A stretch of 51,970 nucleotides of DNA from Rhodanobacter spathiphylli B39 (GTDB lineage Bacteria; Pseudomonadota; Gammaproteobacteria; Xanthomonadales; Rhodanobacteraceae), in NCBI RefSeq assembly GCF_000264295.1, contig NZ_AJXT01000044.1, positions 1 through 51,970 on the forward strand. The letters run 5' to 3'. Below are positions 8,576 through 17,162 of the stretch, in pieces. A program made the position numbers and the translations under genes. The notes beneath the pieces were generated by a model that worked only from the letters and a program-made list of their open reading frames with translations, did not search any database and was not told the DNA's origin. Position 1 is the first letter of the stretch. Each line of letters begins with the position of its first letter.

Positions 8576-9951
8576 CCGGCGTAGCGCTGCTGCAGGTAGG
8601 CGAACATCGCGCGCACGCCCATCGCCTCGCCGCCGCGGGGACGGCCGGGACGGTCCGCGTCGTTCCAGGCGTAGGTGTCCAGGTGCAGCCACGGCGTGCC
8701 GTCCGGCACGAAACGCTCCAGGTACAGCGCCGCGGTGATCGCGCCGGCATGACGCGACGGGCCGGCATTGGCGAAGTCGGCCAGGTACGAGTCGAGCATC
8801 TTGCGGTACGGCCGCCACAACGGCATCTGCCACAGCGGATCGTCGACCGCGCGACCGGCGGCCAGCAGCGCGGCGGCCGCGGCATCGTCGTTGGCGAACA
8901 GCGCGGGCAGGTCCGGGCCCAGCGCCACGCGGGCGGCGCCAGTCAGCGTGGCGAAATCGAGCAGCAGGTCGGGCTGCTGCTCGGCGCCGTAGGCCAACGC
9001 GTCGCACAGGATCAGCCGGCCCTCGGCGTCGGTGTTGTCGACTTCCACCGTGTGGCCGGCGCGAGTGGTGATTACCTCGCCCGGGCGCATCGCATTGCCG
9101 GCCACCGCGTTCTCCACCGCCGGCACCAGCAGGGTCAGCCGCACCGGCAGGCTGGCCTGCATCACCAGCCCGGCCAGCGCGATCGCGTGGGCGGCGCCGC
9201 CCATGTCCTTCTTCATCCAGCGCATGCCGTCGGACGATTTCAGGTCGAGCCCGCCGGTGTCGAAGCACACGCCCTTGCCGACCACGACCAGTCGCGGGTG
9301 CTCCTTGCGACCCCAGCTCAGTTCGACCAGCCGCGGCTCGCGATGGCTGGCGCGGCCCACCGCGTGGATGGTCGGGAAATTCGCCTTGAGCAATTCGTCG
9401 CCAACCCAGTCGCGCACCTTGGCCTTGTGCGTCTTGCCGAGCCGGCGGATGGCGTCGCTCAACTGTTCCGGACCCATGTCCTCGGTCGGCGTGTTGACCA
9501 GGTCGCGGACCAGCGCGGTGGCCTCGACCAGCGGCGCCAGCGCCAGCAGTTCGGCGGCGGACACCGCGAGCCGCGCCGGCGCGCGCTTCGGCTGGCGATA
9601 GCGATCGAACTGGTACGCGCCCAGGGCCCAGCCCAGCGCCGCCTGCTCGCGGTTGTCCAGCACGCCTTCGTCGGCGAGGTGGTAGCTGGCCTCGGGCAGG
9701 CCGAACGGCAGCGCGGCCAGCGCCGCCAGCGGCTGCTGAGGCTCCACCCCGACCAGCACGCGCACCAGCTTGCCGGCCGTATCGGACAGCAGCGCGAACG
9801 TGCCCGGCGCCGCCTGGAAACCGCTGTCGCCCAGCCAGCGCTTCTGCGCGGCGGTCAGCCGCCGCCTGCTCGCGGCGTAGTGCGCGGCGTCGGTGGTTTC
9901 GATGGCGATGCTGTGGCGGTTGCCGGACTGGCGTTCGATCAGGGCGGACAT
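8572..9951 (-). CDS. M17-family leucyl aminopeptidase
   Basis: A 459-aa cytosolic di-metal aminopeptidase. The C-terminal catalytic domain carries the family's metal and catalytic residues: K226 in VGKGVCFDTGG, D231, K238, D249, and NTDAEGRL at 306-313. No signal peptide is visible. It is shorter than E. coli PepA (about 500 aa) and closer to the PepB-like or putative aminopeptidase branch. The start at 9951 is the first Met and gives a plausible N-terminus. It cleaves N-terminal residues from short peptides inside the cell and would complement the exported M1 peptidase downstream. Confidence 0.92.
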   Translation of the reverse strand: MSALIERQSGNRHSIAIETTDAAHYAASRRRLTAAQKRWLGDSGFQAAPGTFALLSDTAGKLVRVLVGVEPQQPLAALAALPFGLPEASYHLADEGVLDNREQAALGWALGAYQFDRYRQPKRAPARLAVSAAELLALAPLVEATALVRDLVNTPTEDMGPEQLSDAIRRLGKTHKAKVRDWVGDELLKANFPTIHAVGRASHREPRLVELSWGRKEHPRLVVVGKGVCFDTGGLDLKSSDGMRWMKKDMGGAAHAIALAGLVMQASLPVRLTLLVPAVENAVAGNAMRPGEVITTRAGHTVEVDNTDAEGRLILCDALAYGAEQQPDLLLDFATLTGAARVALGPDLPALFANDDAAAAALLAAGRAVDDPLWQMPLWRPYRKMLDSYLADFANAGPSRHAGAITAALYLERFVPDGTPWLHLDTYAWNDADRPGRPRGGEAMGVRAMFAYLQQRYAG

Positions 9952-10090
9952 GCGGATTCCTTCGGACTTGCGCCGGCTGTGCTGCCGGACTCGACGAATG
10001 GCTTTCGGCGACGGGCCAAAACGCCAATGATGCGCGCAATCGCCGCCGCTTGCCTACACGCCGCTGCCGGGAGATCTACGGGCGGGAGAT

Positions 10091-10795
10091 CTACGGGATG
10101 GGGTGCTGCGCTTCGAGCCAGTCGGCCAGCGCGGTCATGTCGCGCAGGTCCAGTTCGGGCGGCTCGCCCATGTCGTCGGGCCAGCGGGCGCCGTCGCGAT
10201 TGAGCCAGGCGGTGCGCAGCCCGGCGTCGCGGGCGCCGGCCATGTCCATCGACGGATCGTCGCCCACGTGCAGGATCTGTTGCGCAGGCACGCCCAGCCG
10301 CTCGGCGGCGGCCAGGAAGATCCGCGCATCCGGTTTGGCCATGCCGCTGTCGCGGGCGCAGATGTGATGGGCGAAATGCGCGTGGATGCCGATGCGCTGC
10401 AGGTCGGCGTTGCCATTGGTCAGGCTGGCCAGCGGCCAGCGCGCCGTGATCCGCTGCAGCGCGGGCAGGCTGTCCGGAAACAGCTCGACGCTGTTGCGGG
10501 CGGCGAAATAGATTTCCCACAGCGCGTCGATCGGCGCGTCGGCCACCCCGCAGCTGGCGAACGCGTGTTGCAGGGTGAGCTGGCGCTGGGTGGTGAAGTC
10601 GTGCGCCAGGTCGAGCCGTTCGGCGGCGACCCGGGCGCGCAGCTCGCGCATCGCCTCGATCGGCCACGACCGCGCCACCTCGGGATGGTGTTGCCGCAGC
10701 CAGGCATCCACCGCCTGGTCGGCGCGTTCCAGGGCCGGCAGCACCGGCCACAAGGTGTCGTCCAGGTCCAGCGTCAGCGCGAGTATCGGCGCCAC
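10091..10795 (-). CDS. HAD-superfamily hydrolase (YjjG/YigB-like phosphatase)
   Basis: A 234-aa HAD subfamily IA protein. Motif I is LDLDDTLW (residues 8-15), with the nucleophile Asp and acid/base Asp. Motif II is SLTN near residue 125, with a Lys in MAKPDARIF. Motif III is HVGDDPSMD. It would dephosphorylate small phosphometabolites such as nucleotides or FMN; the exact substrate cannot be read from the sequence. The start codon lies 8 nt beyond the stop of the upstream PstS-LysM gene on the same strand, so the two are probably co-transcribed. Confidence 0.85.
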   Translation of the reverse strand: MAPILALTLDLDDTLWPVLPALERADQAVDAWLRQHHPEVARSWPIEAMRELRARVAAERLDLAHDFTTQRQLTLQHAFASCGVADAPIDALWEIYFAARNSVELFPDSLPALQRITARWPLASLTNGNADLQRIGIHAHFAHHICARDSGMAKPDARIFLAAAERLGVPAQQILHVGDDPSMDMAGARDAGLRTAWLNRDGARWPDDMGEPPELDLRDMTALADWLEAQHPIP

Positions 10796-10802
10796 GCCGT
10801 GC

Positions 10803-12140
10803 TCAGAGCTTGCTGATGCGCAGCACCTGGCCCAGCTTGATCTGGTCGCCCTTCAGGTGGTTCCACTCGCGCAGCTGGGCCACGTCGACCGAGTGGCGCT
10901 TGGCGATCGTCGACAGCGTGTCGCCCTTGACCACCTTGTACGTCGTGGTGGTCTGGCTGGTGCTGGCGCTGACCTTGCCGAAATTCGCGCTGTCGTTGCG
11001 GCTGACCGTGGTGGCGCTGCCGCTGGCGTGCGCCGTGCTGGTCACGCTGACGTCGCTGACGCTGCCCTGGATCTTGCTCAGGCGCGCGTTCTGCTTCTTG
11101 TCGTCCTCGCGCTTTTCCAGCGCCATGCGCGCGGCCAGCGTATCGGCCGAGGTGGGCGCGATGGCGGCGCGTGCCGCGTAGGTGGCGCCCGGCGCCGACA
11201 CCGGTGTGCCATGCGGAACGCGCGCGCCGACCTCGGCCAGGATCGTGCTGCGGCGCGAGCTGTCCAGCGCGACGAGCGCGCCGCCGTCCTGGTACGGCAG
11301 CACTGCGTGCTTGCGCAGCGCGGCCTTGCCCGGCTCGCTCTGCACGAAGTCGACGAAGGCCTGCGCCTGGCTCGCCTTCGGGCTGCTCGGGTTGGTCACC
11401 AGGTACAGCGGGATGAACAGCGGATAGCTGCCGTCGGCGATGTTGGCCACGGTGGCCCGCTTGCCGTTGACCGGAATCGCCTTCAGCTTCGGGTTGCCGC
11501 TGATGCCGGACAGCGTGGCCACGCCCAGGCCGTTCGGGTTCAGCGCGATGCCTTCTTCCAGCTTGCGCGTGTTGACGTACAGCCGTGGCGCGGCCACCGG
11601 CTGGTTGCCGCGGCCGAACAGCAGGGTGCGCAGGCTGTATTCCACGCCGTCGCCGGGGCTGGCCACCGCGTACACGTCGATCGGCGCGTTGCGGCCGCCG
11701 ACCTCGCTCCAGTTGTGGATCTTGCCGTAGTAGATGTCGTGCACCTGCTTCAGCGTGAGCCCGCTGATCGGGTTCGACGACTGGGTGATGATCACCAGGC
11801 CGTCCCACGCCACCGGGGTGAAGGTGAGGCGGGCGTTCTGCGCGCTGTTGTCGGCCGGGCGTGCGCTGCCGGCCAGGTCGGCGGTGCCGCTGGCGACCGC
11901 GTCGATGCCCGAGGCGGTGTTGAACGGCTGCAGTTCGATGCGGCCATGGCCGCTCTTCTCCCACGCGGTGGCCACTTCGCCGACCACGCCGTTGGCCGTC
12001 GCCACGTCACCACGCCAGATCAGGCTGCTCTTGGCCGGCGCACTCGCCTTCGCCTTGGAATGGCTCTTGGCGACGGCAGGAGTGGTGAGGCAGGCCCCGA
12101 TCAGGGCGACGGACAGCAGGCGGACAAGACGAACGGACAT
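10803..12140 (-). CDS. PstS-like substrate-binding protein fused to a C-terminal LysM domain
   Basis: 445 aa. The signal peptide is MSVRLVRLLSVALIGACLTT and onward. Next comes a phosphate-binding PstS-type periplasmic domain, about residues 40-320, with the family-like stretches GSARPAD, ISGLTLKQVHDIYYG and FVDFVQSEPGKAAL. A Ser/Thr-rich linker leads to a LysM module in the last 46 residues (TYKVVKGDTLSTIAKRH...). LysM binds peptidoglycan, so this binding protein should be tethered to the cell wall. No Pst permease or ATPase genes are nearby. An alternative start at 12161 adds seven residues; 12140 places the signal peptide at the N-terminus. A role as phosphate scavenger or wall-bound sensor is inference. 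Confidence 0.85.
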   Translation of the reverse strand: MSVRLVRLLSVALIGACLTTPAVAKSHSKAKASAPAKSSLIWRGDVATANGVVGEVATAWEKSGHGRIELQPFNTASGIDAVASGTADLAGSARPADNSAQNARLTFTPVAWDGLVIITQSSNPISGLTLKQVHDIYYGKIHNWSEVGGRNAPIDVYAVASPGDGVEYSLRTLLFGRGNQPVAAPRLYVNTRKLEEGIALNPNGLGVATLSGISGNPKLKAIPVNGKRATVANIADGSYPLFIPLYLVTNPSSPKASQAQAFVDFVQSEPGKAALRKHAVLPYQDGGALVALDSSRRSTILAEVGARVPHGTPVSAPGATYAARAAIAPTSADTLAARMALEKREDDKKQNARLSKIQGSVSDVSVTSTAHASGSATTVSRNDSANFGKVSASTSQTTTTYKVVKGDTLSTIAKRHSVDVAQLREWNHLKGDQIKLGQVLRISKL

Positions 12141-12363
12141 GGTGGCGGAGAACCCCGGCATGATGATGGTTGGATGTTATTGACGCGAGTATGGCGCCTC
12201 GCGGGCGCACGCAGGCTGAAGCGATGCGGATATTTCATCGGCCCGGGTGCGGAACATCAAGCACTTTCATGCATTTGCGCTCCCTCGGCGGCCCGGGCTG
12301 TGCGCCGGAACACGCGTCGGGAGCGATCCCCGCCACGCTTTTTGCTGAACGGGCGGGCCTCGT

Positions 12364-13779
12364 TCAGTTGATCACCACGTAGCGGGTGCCGTCGTCGCCG
12401 GCCACCACCAGCACCAGCTGGCGCGGCTTCACCCCGGCCAGCCCGCGCAACACGTGCAGGCTGGTGATGCGCTGGCTGCCCACGCCGATCACCACGTCGT
12501 CGGTGCTCAGGCCCGCGCGCGCGGCGCGACTGCCCGGCTGCACCGCGCTGACCGCCACGCCGTACCAGCCCTGGTTGCGCTGCTCCTGGCTCAGCTCGCT
12601 GAAGCGCACGCCGGCCAGCCGCGGATCGAGTTCGCCGCCCTCGGCGGTGGCCAGCTTCTCGGCGGTGAGCGTGGCGCTGACCTCGCTGAGCTTGCCCTCG
12701 CGCAGCACGCCCAGTCGCAGCGTGCTGCCCAGCGGCAACAGGCCCTCGGCATTGTTCAGTTCCTGCACGGTATGCAGCGGCTTGCCGTTCAACGTGGTCA
12801 GCACGTCGCCCGCCTGCAGGCCGGCGCGCTCGGCGGCCGAACCGTCGCGCACGCCGGTGACCAGCACGCCATCACGATCCTTCAGCTGCAGCGCGCTGGC
12901 GATGCGCGGCGTGATCAGCTGGGTCTGCACGCCCAGGCTGCCGCGCTGCACCTTGCCGTGCGCCAGCAACTGCGCCATCACCTCGCTGGTGAGGTTGCTG
13001 GGGATCGCGAAACCGATGCCGACGTTGCCGCCCGAGGGCGAGAAGATCATCGTGTTGATGCCGACCAGCTCGCCGCGCAGGTTGACCAGGGCGCCGCCGG
13101 AGTTGCCCGGGTTGATCGAGGCATCGGTCTGGATGAAGTTCTGGTAGCCGCCCACGCCCGAAAAATTCCGGCCCGACGCATTGCTGCCCAGCCCGGAGCG
13201 GCCCAGCGCCGAGACGATGCCGGCGGTGACCGTCTGGCCCAGCCCGAACGGGTCACCCACCGCCACCACGTAATCGCCCACCTGCAGGCGCGAGGAGTCG
13301 GCCAGCGGCAGCGCCTGCAGTTTCTGGGCGGGGATCTGCACCACCGCCACGTCGGTGGGGGCATCGGTGCCGATCAGCTTGCCCTTGAACGTGCGCCCGT
13401 CCTGCAGCGTCACGCTGATGTCGTCGGCGCCGCCGACCACGTGGTTGTTGGTCAGCACGTAGCCCTTCGCCGCGTCCACGATCACGCCCGAACCCAGGCT
13501 CTGCTCGACGCGCTCGCGCGGCGCGCTGGGCAGGCCGAAGAAGCGCCGCATCATCGGGTCGTCGAAATACGCATCACGCACCGGCACCCGCGTGGTGGTG
13601 GAGATGTTCACCACGGCCGGGGTCACCCGGGTCAGCATCGGCGCCAGCGACGGCATCGGCTGGCCGTCGACCGCGGCGGGCAGGCTGGCGGCGTGGCCGG
13701 CCAGCGGGGCCAGCGCCACGAACAGCGCGGCCAGCGCACCGCCAAGCCAGCGCGCCAGGCGTGAAGATGAGTGCGACAT
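12364..13779 (-). CDS. DegP/DegQ-like periplasmic serine protease (HtrA family)
   Basis: 471 aa with a signal peptide ending near residue 31 (LAGHAASL). The trypsin-like domain shows the triad H113 (LTNNHVV), D143 (TDVAVVQI) and S227 (GNSGGAL). Two PDZ domains follow, about 270-360 and 385-470. The start at 13779 is fixed by an excellent AAGGAGG site a few bases upstream. These proteins degrade or refold damaged envelope proteins. The gene points away from nrdJa, so 13780-14130 holds divergent promoters. Confidence 0.93.
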   Translation of the reverse strand: MSHSSSRLARWLGGALAALFVALAPLAGHAASLPAAVDGQPMPSLAPMLTRVTPAVVNISTTTRVPVRDAYFDDPMMRRFFGLPSAPRERVEQSLGSGVIVDAAKGYVLTNNHVVGGADDISVTLQDGRTFKGKLIGTDAPTDVAVVQIPAQKLQALPLADSSRLQVGDYVVAVGDPFGLGQTVTAGIVSALGRSGLGSNASGRNFSGVGGYQNFIQTDASINPGNSGGALVNLRGELVGINTMIFSPSGGNVGIGFAIPSNLTSEVMAQLLAHGKVQRGSLGVQTQLITPRIASALQLKDRDGVLVTGVRDGSAAERAGLQAGDVLTTLNGKPLHTVQELNNAEGLLPLGSTLRLGVLREGKLSEVSATLTAEKLATAEGGELDPRLAGVRFSELSQEQRNQGWYGVAVSAVQPGSRAARAGLSTDDVVIGVGSQRITSLHVLRGLAGVKPRQLVLVVAGDDGTRYVVIN

Positions 13780-14130
13780 GGGTCCTCCTTGGGCATCGAT
13801 GACGGCGCTGCTTCGACCGGAACACCGCGCCACGGTTCCGCAACGCCGATGGCTGTCGTGGGACTTTACATCGGTCGACGTCGGGGTTAACTTGCCTACC
13901 CGGTAACAACCACAACATCTTGTGTCGAGAACTTGGCGCTTTAACTAGCACTGGTGTCGAACATCGCACTCTTGAGGGGGAGTCGTTGTTGTCGGGAAAG
14001 CGTTGGCAGCGCAGGCCGGAGGGCAATCCTCACGGGCTTGCGCCGCCATCGAAACAGTCATGCGCGGCCCAGCCGCCACACATAAAAACAACGCCGGCCG
14101 AAAGGCCGCAGCGAGAGGTTCCAGAAGCCG
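13780..14130. promoter_or_regulatory. Divergent intergenic region between the htrA-like gene and nrdJa
   Basis: 351 nt with no convincing gene. It should carry the promoters for both divergent genes. It contains the two NrdR-box-like palindromes listed separately. A short hairpin lies near the nrdJa start: 5-bp stem CGGCC/GGCCG with a GAAA tetraloop, 14095-14108. I saw no B12-box or other cobalamin-riboswitch core, which might have been expected before a B12-dependent enzyme. Confidence 0.6.
13910..13957. promoter_or_regulatory. Candidate pair of NrdR boxes
   Basis: Box 1 (13910-13925, CCACAACATCTTGTGT) matches the 16-nt NrdR consensus at about 13 positions, with CACAA/TTGTG arms. Box 2 (13942-13957, TAACTAGCACTGGTGT) is weaker (about 9 of 16) but keeps the ACTAG/CTGGT half-sites. 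The two starts are 32 nt apart, about three helical turns, the spacing usual for paired NrdR sites before ribonucleotide reductase genes. They lie about 190 nt upstream of nrdJa. NrdR repression of this operon is therefore likely. Confidence 0.6.
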
Positions 14131-16293
14131 ATGAGCACATCGAGTGCCCCAGCCGCCAGTTCCGCCACCGGTCGTGATGCCGTCGTGGAAATTCCCCTGC
14201 AACCCGCGTCCTGGGACATCTGGGACAAGAAGTACCGGCTGAAGGCGAAATCCGGCGAGCCGGTCGACGCCACCATCGACGAGACCTACCAGCGCGTGGC
14301 GCGCGCCCTGTCCGACGTGGAAGCCACCGACGAGCTGCGCGCCCACTGGTACGAAAAGTTCCTGTGGGCGCTGCGCCGCGGTGCGATCCCGGCCGGCCGC
14401 ATCACCTCCAACGCGGGCGCGCTGGCGCACAAGCCGGCCACCAGCACGATCAACTGCACCGTGTCGGGCACCATCCACGACTCGATGGACGACATCCTGG
14501 AGAAGGTCCACGAAGCGGGCCTCACCCTGAAGGCCGGCTGCGGCATCGGCTACGAGTTCAGCACCCTGCGTCCGCGCAACGCCTACGTCTCCGGCGCCGG
14601 CGCGTACACCAGCGGCCCGCTGTCGTTCATGGATATCTACGACAAGATGTGCTTCACCGTGTCGTCCGCCGGCGGTCGCCGCGGCGCCCAGATGGGCACG
14701 TTCGACATCAGCCATCCGGACGCCAAGGAATTCATCCGGGCCAAGCGTGAAGACGGCCGCCTGCGCCAGTTCAACCTGAGCCTGCTGATCACCGACGGCT
14801 TCATGCAGGCGGTCGAGCACGACCAGGACTGGCCGCTGGTGTTCCCGGTGCACGTCAAGGAAAAAGGCGAGGTCGACGTCAATGACCCGGCCCAGGTGGT
14901 GTGGCGCGAGTGGCCCACCCACGAGAACTATGTGGACCGCGAGGACGGCCTGGTCGCCTGCAAGATCTACGGCCACATCCGGGCGCGGCACCTGTGGGAC
15001 ATGATCATGGTGTCCACCTACGACTATGCCGAGCCGGGCTTCATCCTGATCGACAAGGTCAACGAGATGAACAACAACTGGTGGTGCGAGCACATCCGCG
15101 CCACCAACCCCTGCGGCGAACAGCCGCTGCCGCCCTACGGCTCCTGCCTGCTCGGCTCGGTCAACCTGACCAAGTTCGTGCGCGACCCGTTCGGTCCCAA
15201 GGCCAGTTTCGACTGGAACGAGTACCGCGAAGTGGTCAAGGTGTTCACCCGCATGCTCGACAACGTGGTCGAGATCAACGGCCTGCCGCTGGAACAGCAG
15301 CGCAACGAGATCATGGGCAAGCGCCGCCACGGCATGGGCTTCCTGGGCCTGGGTTCCACCGTGACCATGCTCAAGCACAGCTACGGCAGCGCCGAGGCAG
15401 TCGCCTTCACCGAGGAAGTCTCGCGCGAGATGGCGGTGGCCGGCTGGGAAGTGGCGCTGGAACTGGCCAGGGAAAAGGGCGCCGCCCCGGTGCTGCTGCG
15501 CGACTTCACCGTCACCGGCGACATGCTGCGCAAGCGTCCGGAAATGGTCGCCGACGGCTACAAGGTCGGCGACAGCATTCCCGGCCGCGTGCTCCACGCG
15601 AAATACAGCCGCTACATGCAGCGCATCGCCACCGTGGCGCCGAACCTGGTCGAGCAGCTGGCCGAAACCGGCGCGCGCTTCACCCACCACACCTCGATCG
15701 CGCCCACCGGCACCATCAGCCTGAGCCTGGCCAACAACGCCAGCAACGGCATCGAGCCCAGCTTTGCGCACAGCTACTCGCGCAACGTGATCCGCGAAGG
15801 CAAGAAGTCCAAGGAAAAGGTCGAGGTGCTCAGCTTCGAGCTGCTGGCCTACCGCGCGCTGATCAATGCCGACGCCAAGCCGTATACCGAAGAGGCCGGC
15901 AACAAGCTGCCGGACTACTTCGTGGCGGCCGACGACATCAGCCCGAAGCAGCACGTGGACATCCAGGCCGCCTCGCAGAAGTGGATCGACTCGTCGATCT
16001 CCAAGACCGCGAACGTGCCCACCGACTACCCCTACGAAGACTTCAAGGACATCTACTTCTACGCCTACAAGCAGGGCCTGAAGGGATGCACCACGTTCCG
16101 CTTCAACCCGGCGGCATTCCAGGGCGTGCTGGTCAAGGATTCCGATCTTGAAAACACCCTCTACCGCTTCGAGCTGGACGACGGTAGTGTTGTCGAACTG
16201 AAAGGCAATGAGCAGGTGGAATACGACGGCGAGATGCATTCGGCCGCCAACCTCTTCGATGCCTTGAAGGAAGGGTATTACGGCAAGTTCTAG
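14131..16293 (+). CDS. nrdJa: Class II (adenosylcobalamin-dependent) ribonucleotide reductase, catalytic subunit NrdJa
   Basis: A 720-aa enzyme that converts ribonucleotides to deoxyribonucleotides without oxygen, using adenosylcobalamin to make the thiyl radical. Active-site features are C109 in STINCTVSG, the radical-site motif NPCGEQ with C328 and E330, and the partner cysteine C339 in GSCLLGSVNL. The C-terminus stops at GYYGKF without the Cys-rich tail that thioredoxin reduces. That tail is encoded separately at 17163-17915, as in the split NrdJa/NrdJb enzyme of Pseudomonas aeruginosa. A Lys/Ala-rich histone-like gene lies between the two parts. Putative NrdR boxes lie upstream. Confidence 0.93.
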   Translation: MSTSSAPAASSATGRDAVVEIPLQPASWDIWDKKYRLKAKSGEPVDATIDETYQRVARALSDVEATDELRAHWYEKFLWALRRGAIPAGRITSNAGALAHKPATSTINCTVSGTIHDSMDDILEKVHEAGLTLKAGCGIGYEFSTLRPRNAYVSGAGAYTSGPLSFMDIYDKMCFTVSSAGGRRGAQMGTFDISHPDAKEFIRAKREDGRLRQFNLSLLITDGFMQAVEHDQDWPLVFPVHVKEKGEVDVNDPAQVVWREWPTHENYVDREDGLVACKIYGHIRARHLWDMIMVSTYDYAEPGFILIDKVNEMNNNWWCEHIRATNPCGEQPLPPYGSCLLGSVNLTKFVRDPFGPKASFDWNEYREVVKVFTRMLDNVVEINGLPLEQQRNEIMGKRRHGMGFLGLGSTVTMLKHSYGSAEAVAFTEEVSREMAVAGWEVALELAREKGAAPVLLRDFTVTGDMLRKRPEMVADGYKVGDSIPGRVLHAKYSRYMQRIATVAPNLVEQLAETGARFTHHTSIAPTGTISLSLANNASNGIEPSFAHSYSRNVIREGKKSKEKVEVLSFELLAYRALINADAKPYTEEAGNKLPDYFVAADDISPKQHVDIQAASQKWIDSSISKTANVPTDYPYEDFKDIYFYAYKQGLKGCTTFRFNPAAFQGVLVKDSDLENTLYRFELDDGSVVELKGNEQVEYDGEMHSAANLFDALKEGYYGKF

Positions 16294-16397
16294 GCACACA
16301 CGCAGCTCGCACCGAGGTGTGCGGTGTTCCCCCAGGAGGCGTCGATTCCCGAAAGGCCGCGTCACGTACTGACATCAATTCGGAGGGGAACACCCGC

Positions 16398-17057
16398 ATG
16401 TCCATCGATAACGAAGTTGAAGCAAGCAGCACGCCCGTAGCCGTCGAAGCACCGGCCGTCGCCCTCCCGGTCCTGCCGGAGGTGCCCGCGGCCGCTCCGG
16501 CGGCCGCGCCGGTGGCGGTGAAGAAGACCGCCGCCAGGAAGAAGGCCGCGCCGAAGAAGGCGGCTGCGAAGAAGGCGGCTCCCAAGAAGGCAGCTCCCAA
16601 GAAGGCTGCGGCGAAGAAGGCCGCTCCCAAGAAGGCTGCCGCGAAGAAGGCGGCTCCGAAAAAGGCCGCCAAGAAGGCAGCTGCCAAGAAAGCGGTGAAG
16701 AAGACCGCGAAGAAAGCCGTGAAGAAGGCGGCGCCGAAGAAGGCGGCAGCGAAAAAGGCTGCACCGAAGAAAGCCGTGAAAAAGGCCGCCGCGAAAAAGG
16801 CGGCACCGAAAAAGGCCGCCAGGAAAGTCGCCAAGGTGGTGAAGAAGAAAGCCGCCAAGGTCGCAAGGAAGGTCAGCAGCAAGAAGTCGGCCAGCAAGAA
16901 GGCCGCGCCGAAAAAGGCGGCAGTCAAGAAGTCCGCCAGCAAGAAAGCCGTCGCCAAGACGGCAAAGAGGTCCACTGCCAGCAAGAAGGCGAGCGTCAAG
17001 TCGGCACGCCCGGTGAAAAAGGCTGCCGCCAAGAAGGCCGCTGCAAAACGCAAGTAA
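16398..17057 (+). CDS. Lys/Ala-rich histone H1-like (AlgP-type) protein
   Basis: A 219-aa low-complexity protein. The first 40 residues are acidic and Ala/Pro/Val-rich (MSIDNEVEASSTPVAVEA...). The rest is tandem KKAA/PKKAA repeats rich in Lys, Ala and Pro, resembling the C-terminal tail of eukaryotic histone H1 and bacterial AlgP/HctB-like DNA-binding proteins. The start at 16398 has a GGAGGGG site upstream; an earlier Met at 16317 adds unrelated sequence. It is expected to bind and condense DNA. Its place between the two parts of a split ribonucleotide reductase suggests co-transcription with dNTP synthesis. Confidence 0.85.
   Translation: MSIDNEVEASSTPVAVEAPAVALPVLPEVPAAAPAAAPVAVKKTAARKKAAPKKAAAKKAAPKKAAPKKAAAKKAAPKKAAAKKAAPKKAAKKAAAKKAVKKTAKKAVKKAAPKKAAAKKAAPKKAVKKAAAKKAAPKKAARKVAKVVKKKAAKVARKVSSKKSASKKAAPKKAAVKKSASKKAVAKTAKRSTASKKASVKSARPVKKAAAKKAAAKRK
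16520..17055 (+). repeat. Coding tandem repeats (KKAA units)
   Basis: Imperfect 12-24-nt units such as AAGAAGGCGGCTCCC are repeated dozens of times within the histone-like gene. Such repeats vary in number between strains by slippage or recombination. The reverse strand of this tract is also open, and its Phe/Leu-rich reading is an artefact. Confidence 0.85.
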
Positions 17058-17066
17058 GCAACACCC

Positions 17067-17098
17067 CATCCGGCCCGGCCCCAGCGCCGGGCCGGATG
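17067..17098. terminator. Strong hairpin between the histone-like gene and nrdJb
   Basis: A perfect 12-bp stem (17067-17078 with 17087-17098, all but five pairs G-C) with an 8-nt loop lies 10 nt after the histone-like stop codon. No T-run follows, so it may be a partial terminator or an mRNA-end stabiliser that lowers nrdJb expression relative to the upstream genes. Confidence 0.6.
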
Positions 17099-17162
17099 AT
17101 CTCCCGTTACGCGCCGTGAGCAGCCCGGCACCCATCACTCAAGAAGCAACGAAGCGAACATC

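Noticed and set aside
13780..14130. Possible cobalamin riboswitch before the B12-dependent reductase
   Set aside because: I could not find the B12-box core or a matching set of stems. The region has NrdR-like palindromes instead.
13945..16365. 806-codon minus-strand frame opposite nrdJa
   Set aside because: Antisense shadow of nrdJa, which has all its catalytic motifs on the plus strand.
16520..17055. CRISPR-like repeat tract
   Set aside because: The repeats are contiguous, in frame and translate to KKAA units, with no unique spacers.
16133..17131. Minus-strand Phe/Leu/Ala-rich frame that looks like a membrane protein
   Set aside because: It is the reverse reading of the AAGAAGGCGGC repeats of the histone-like gene.
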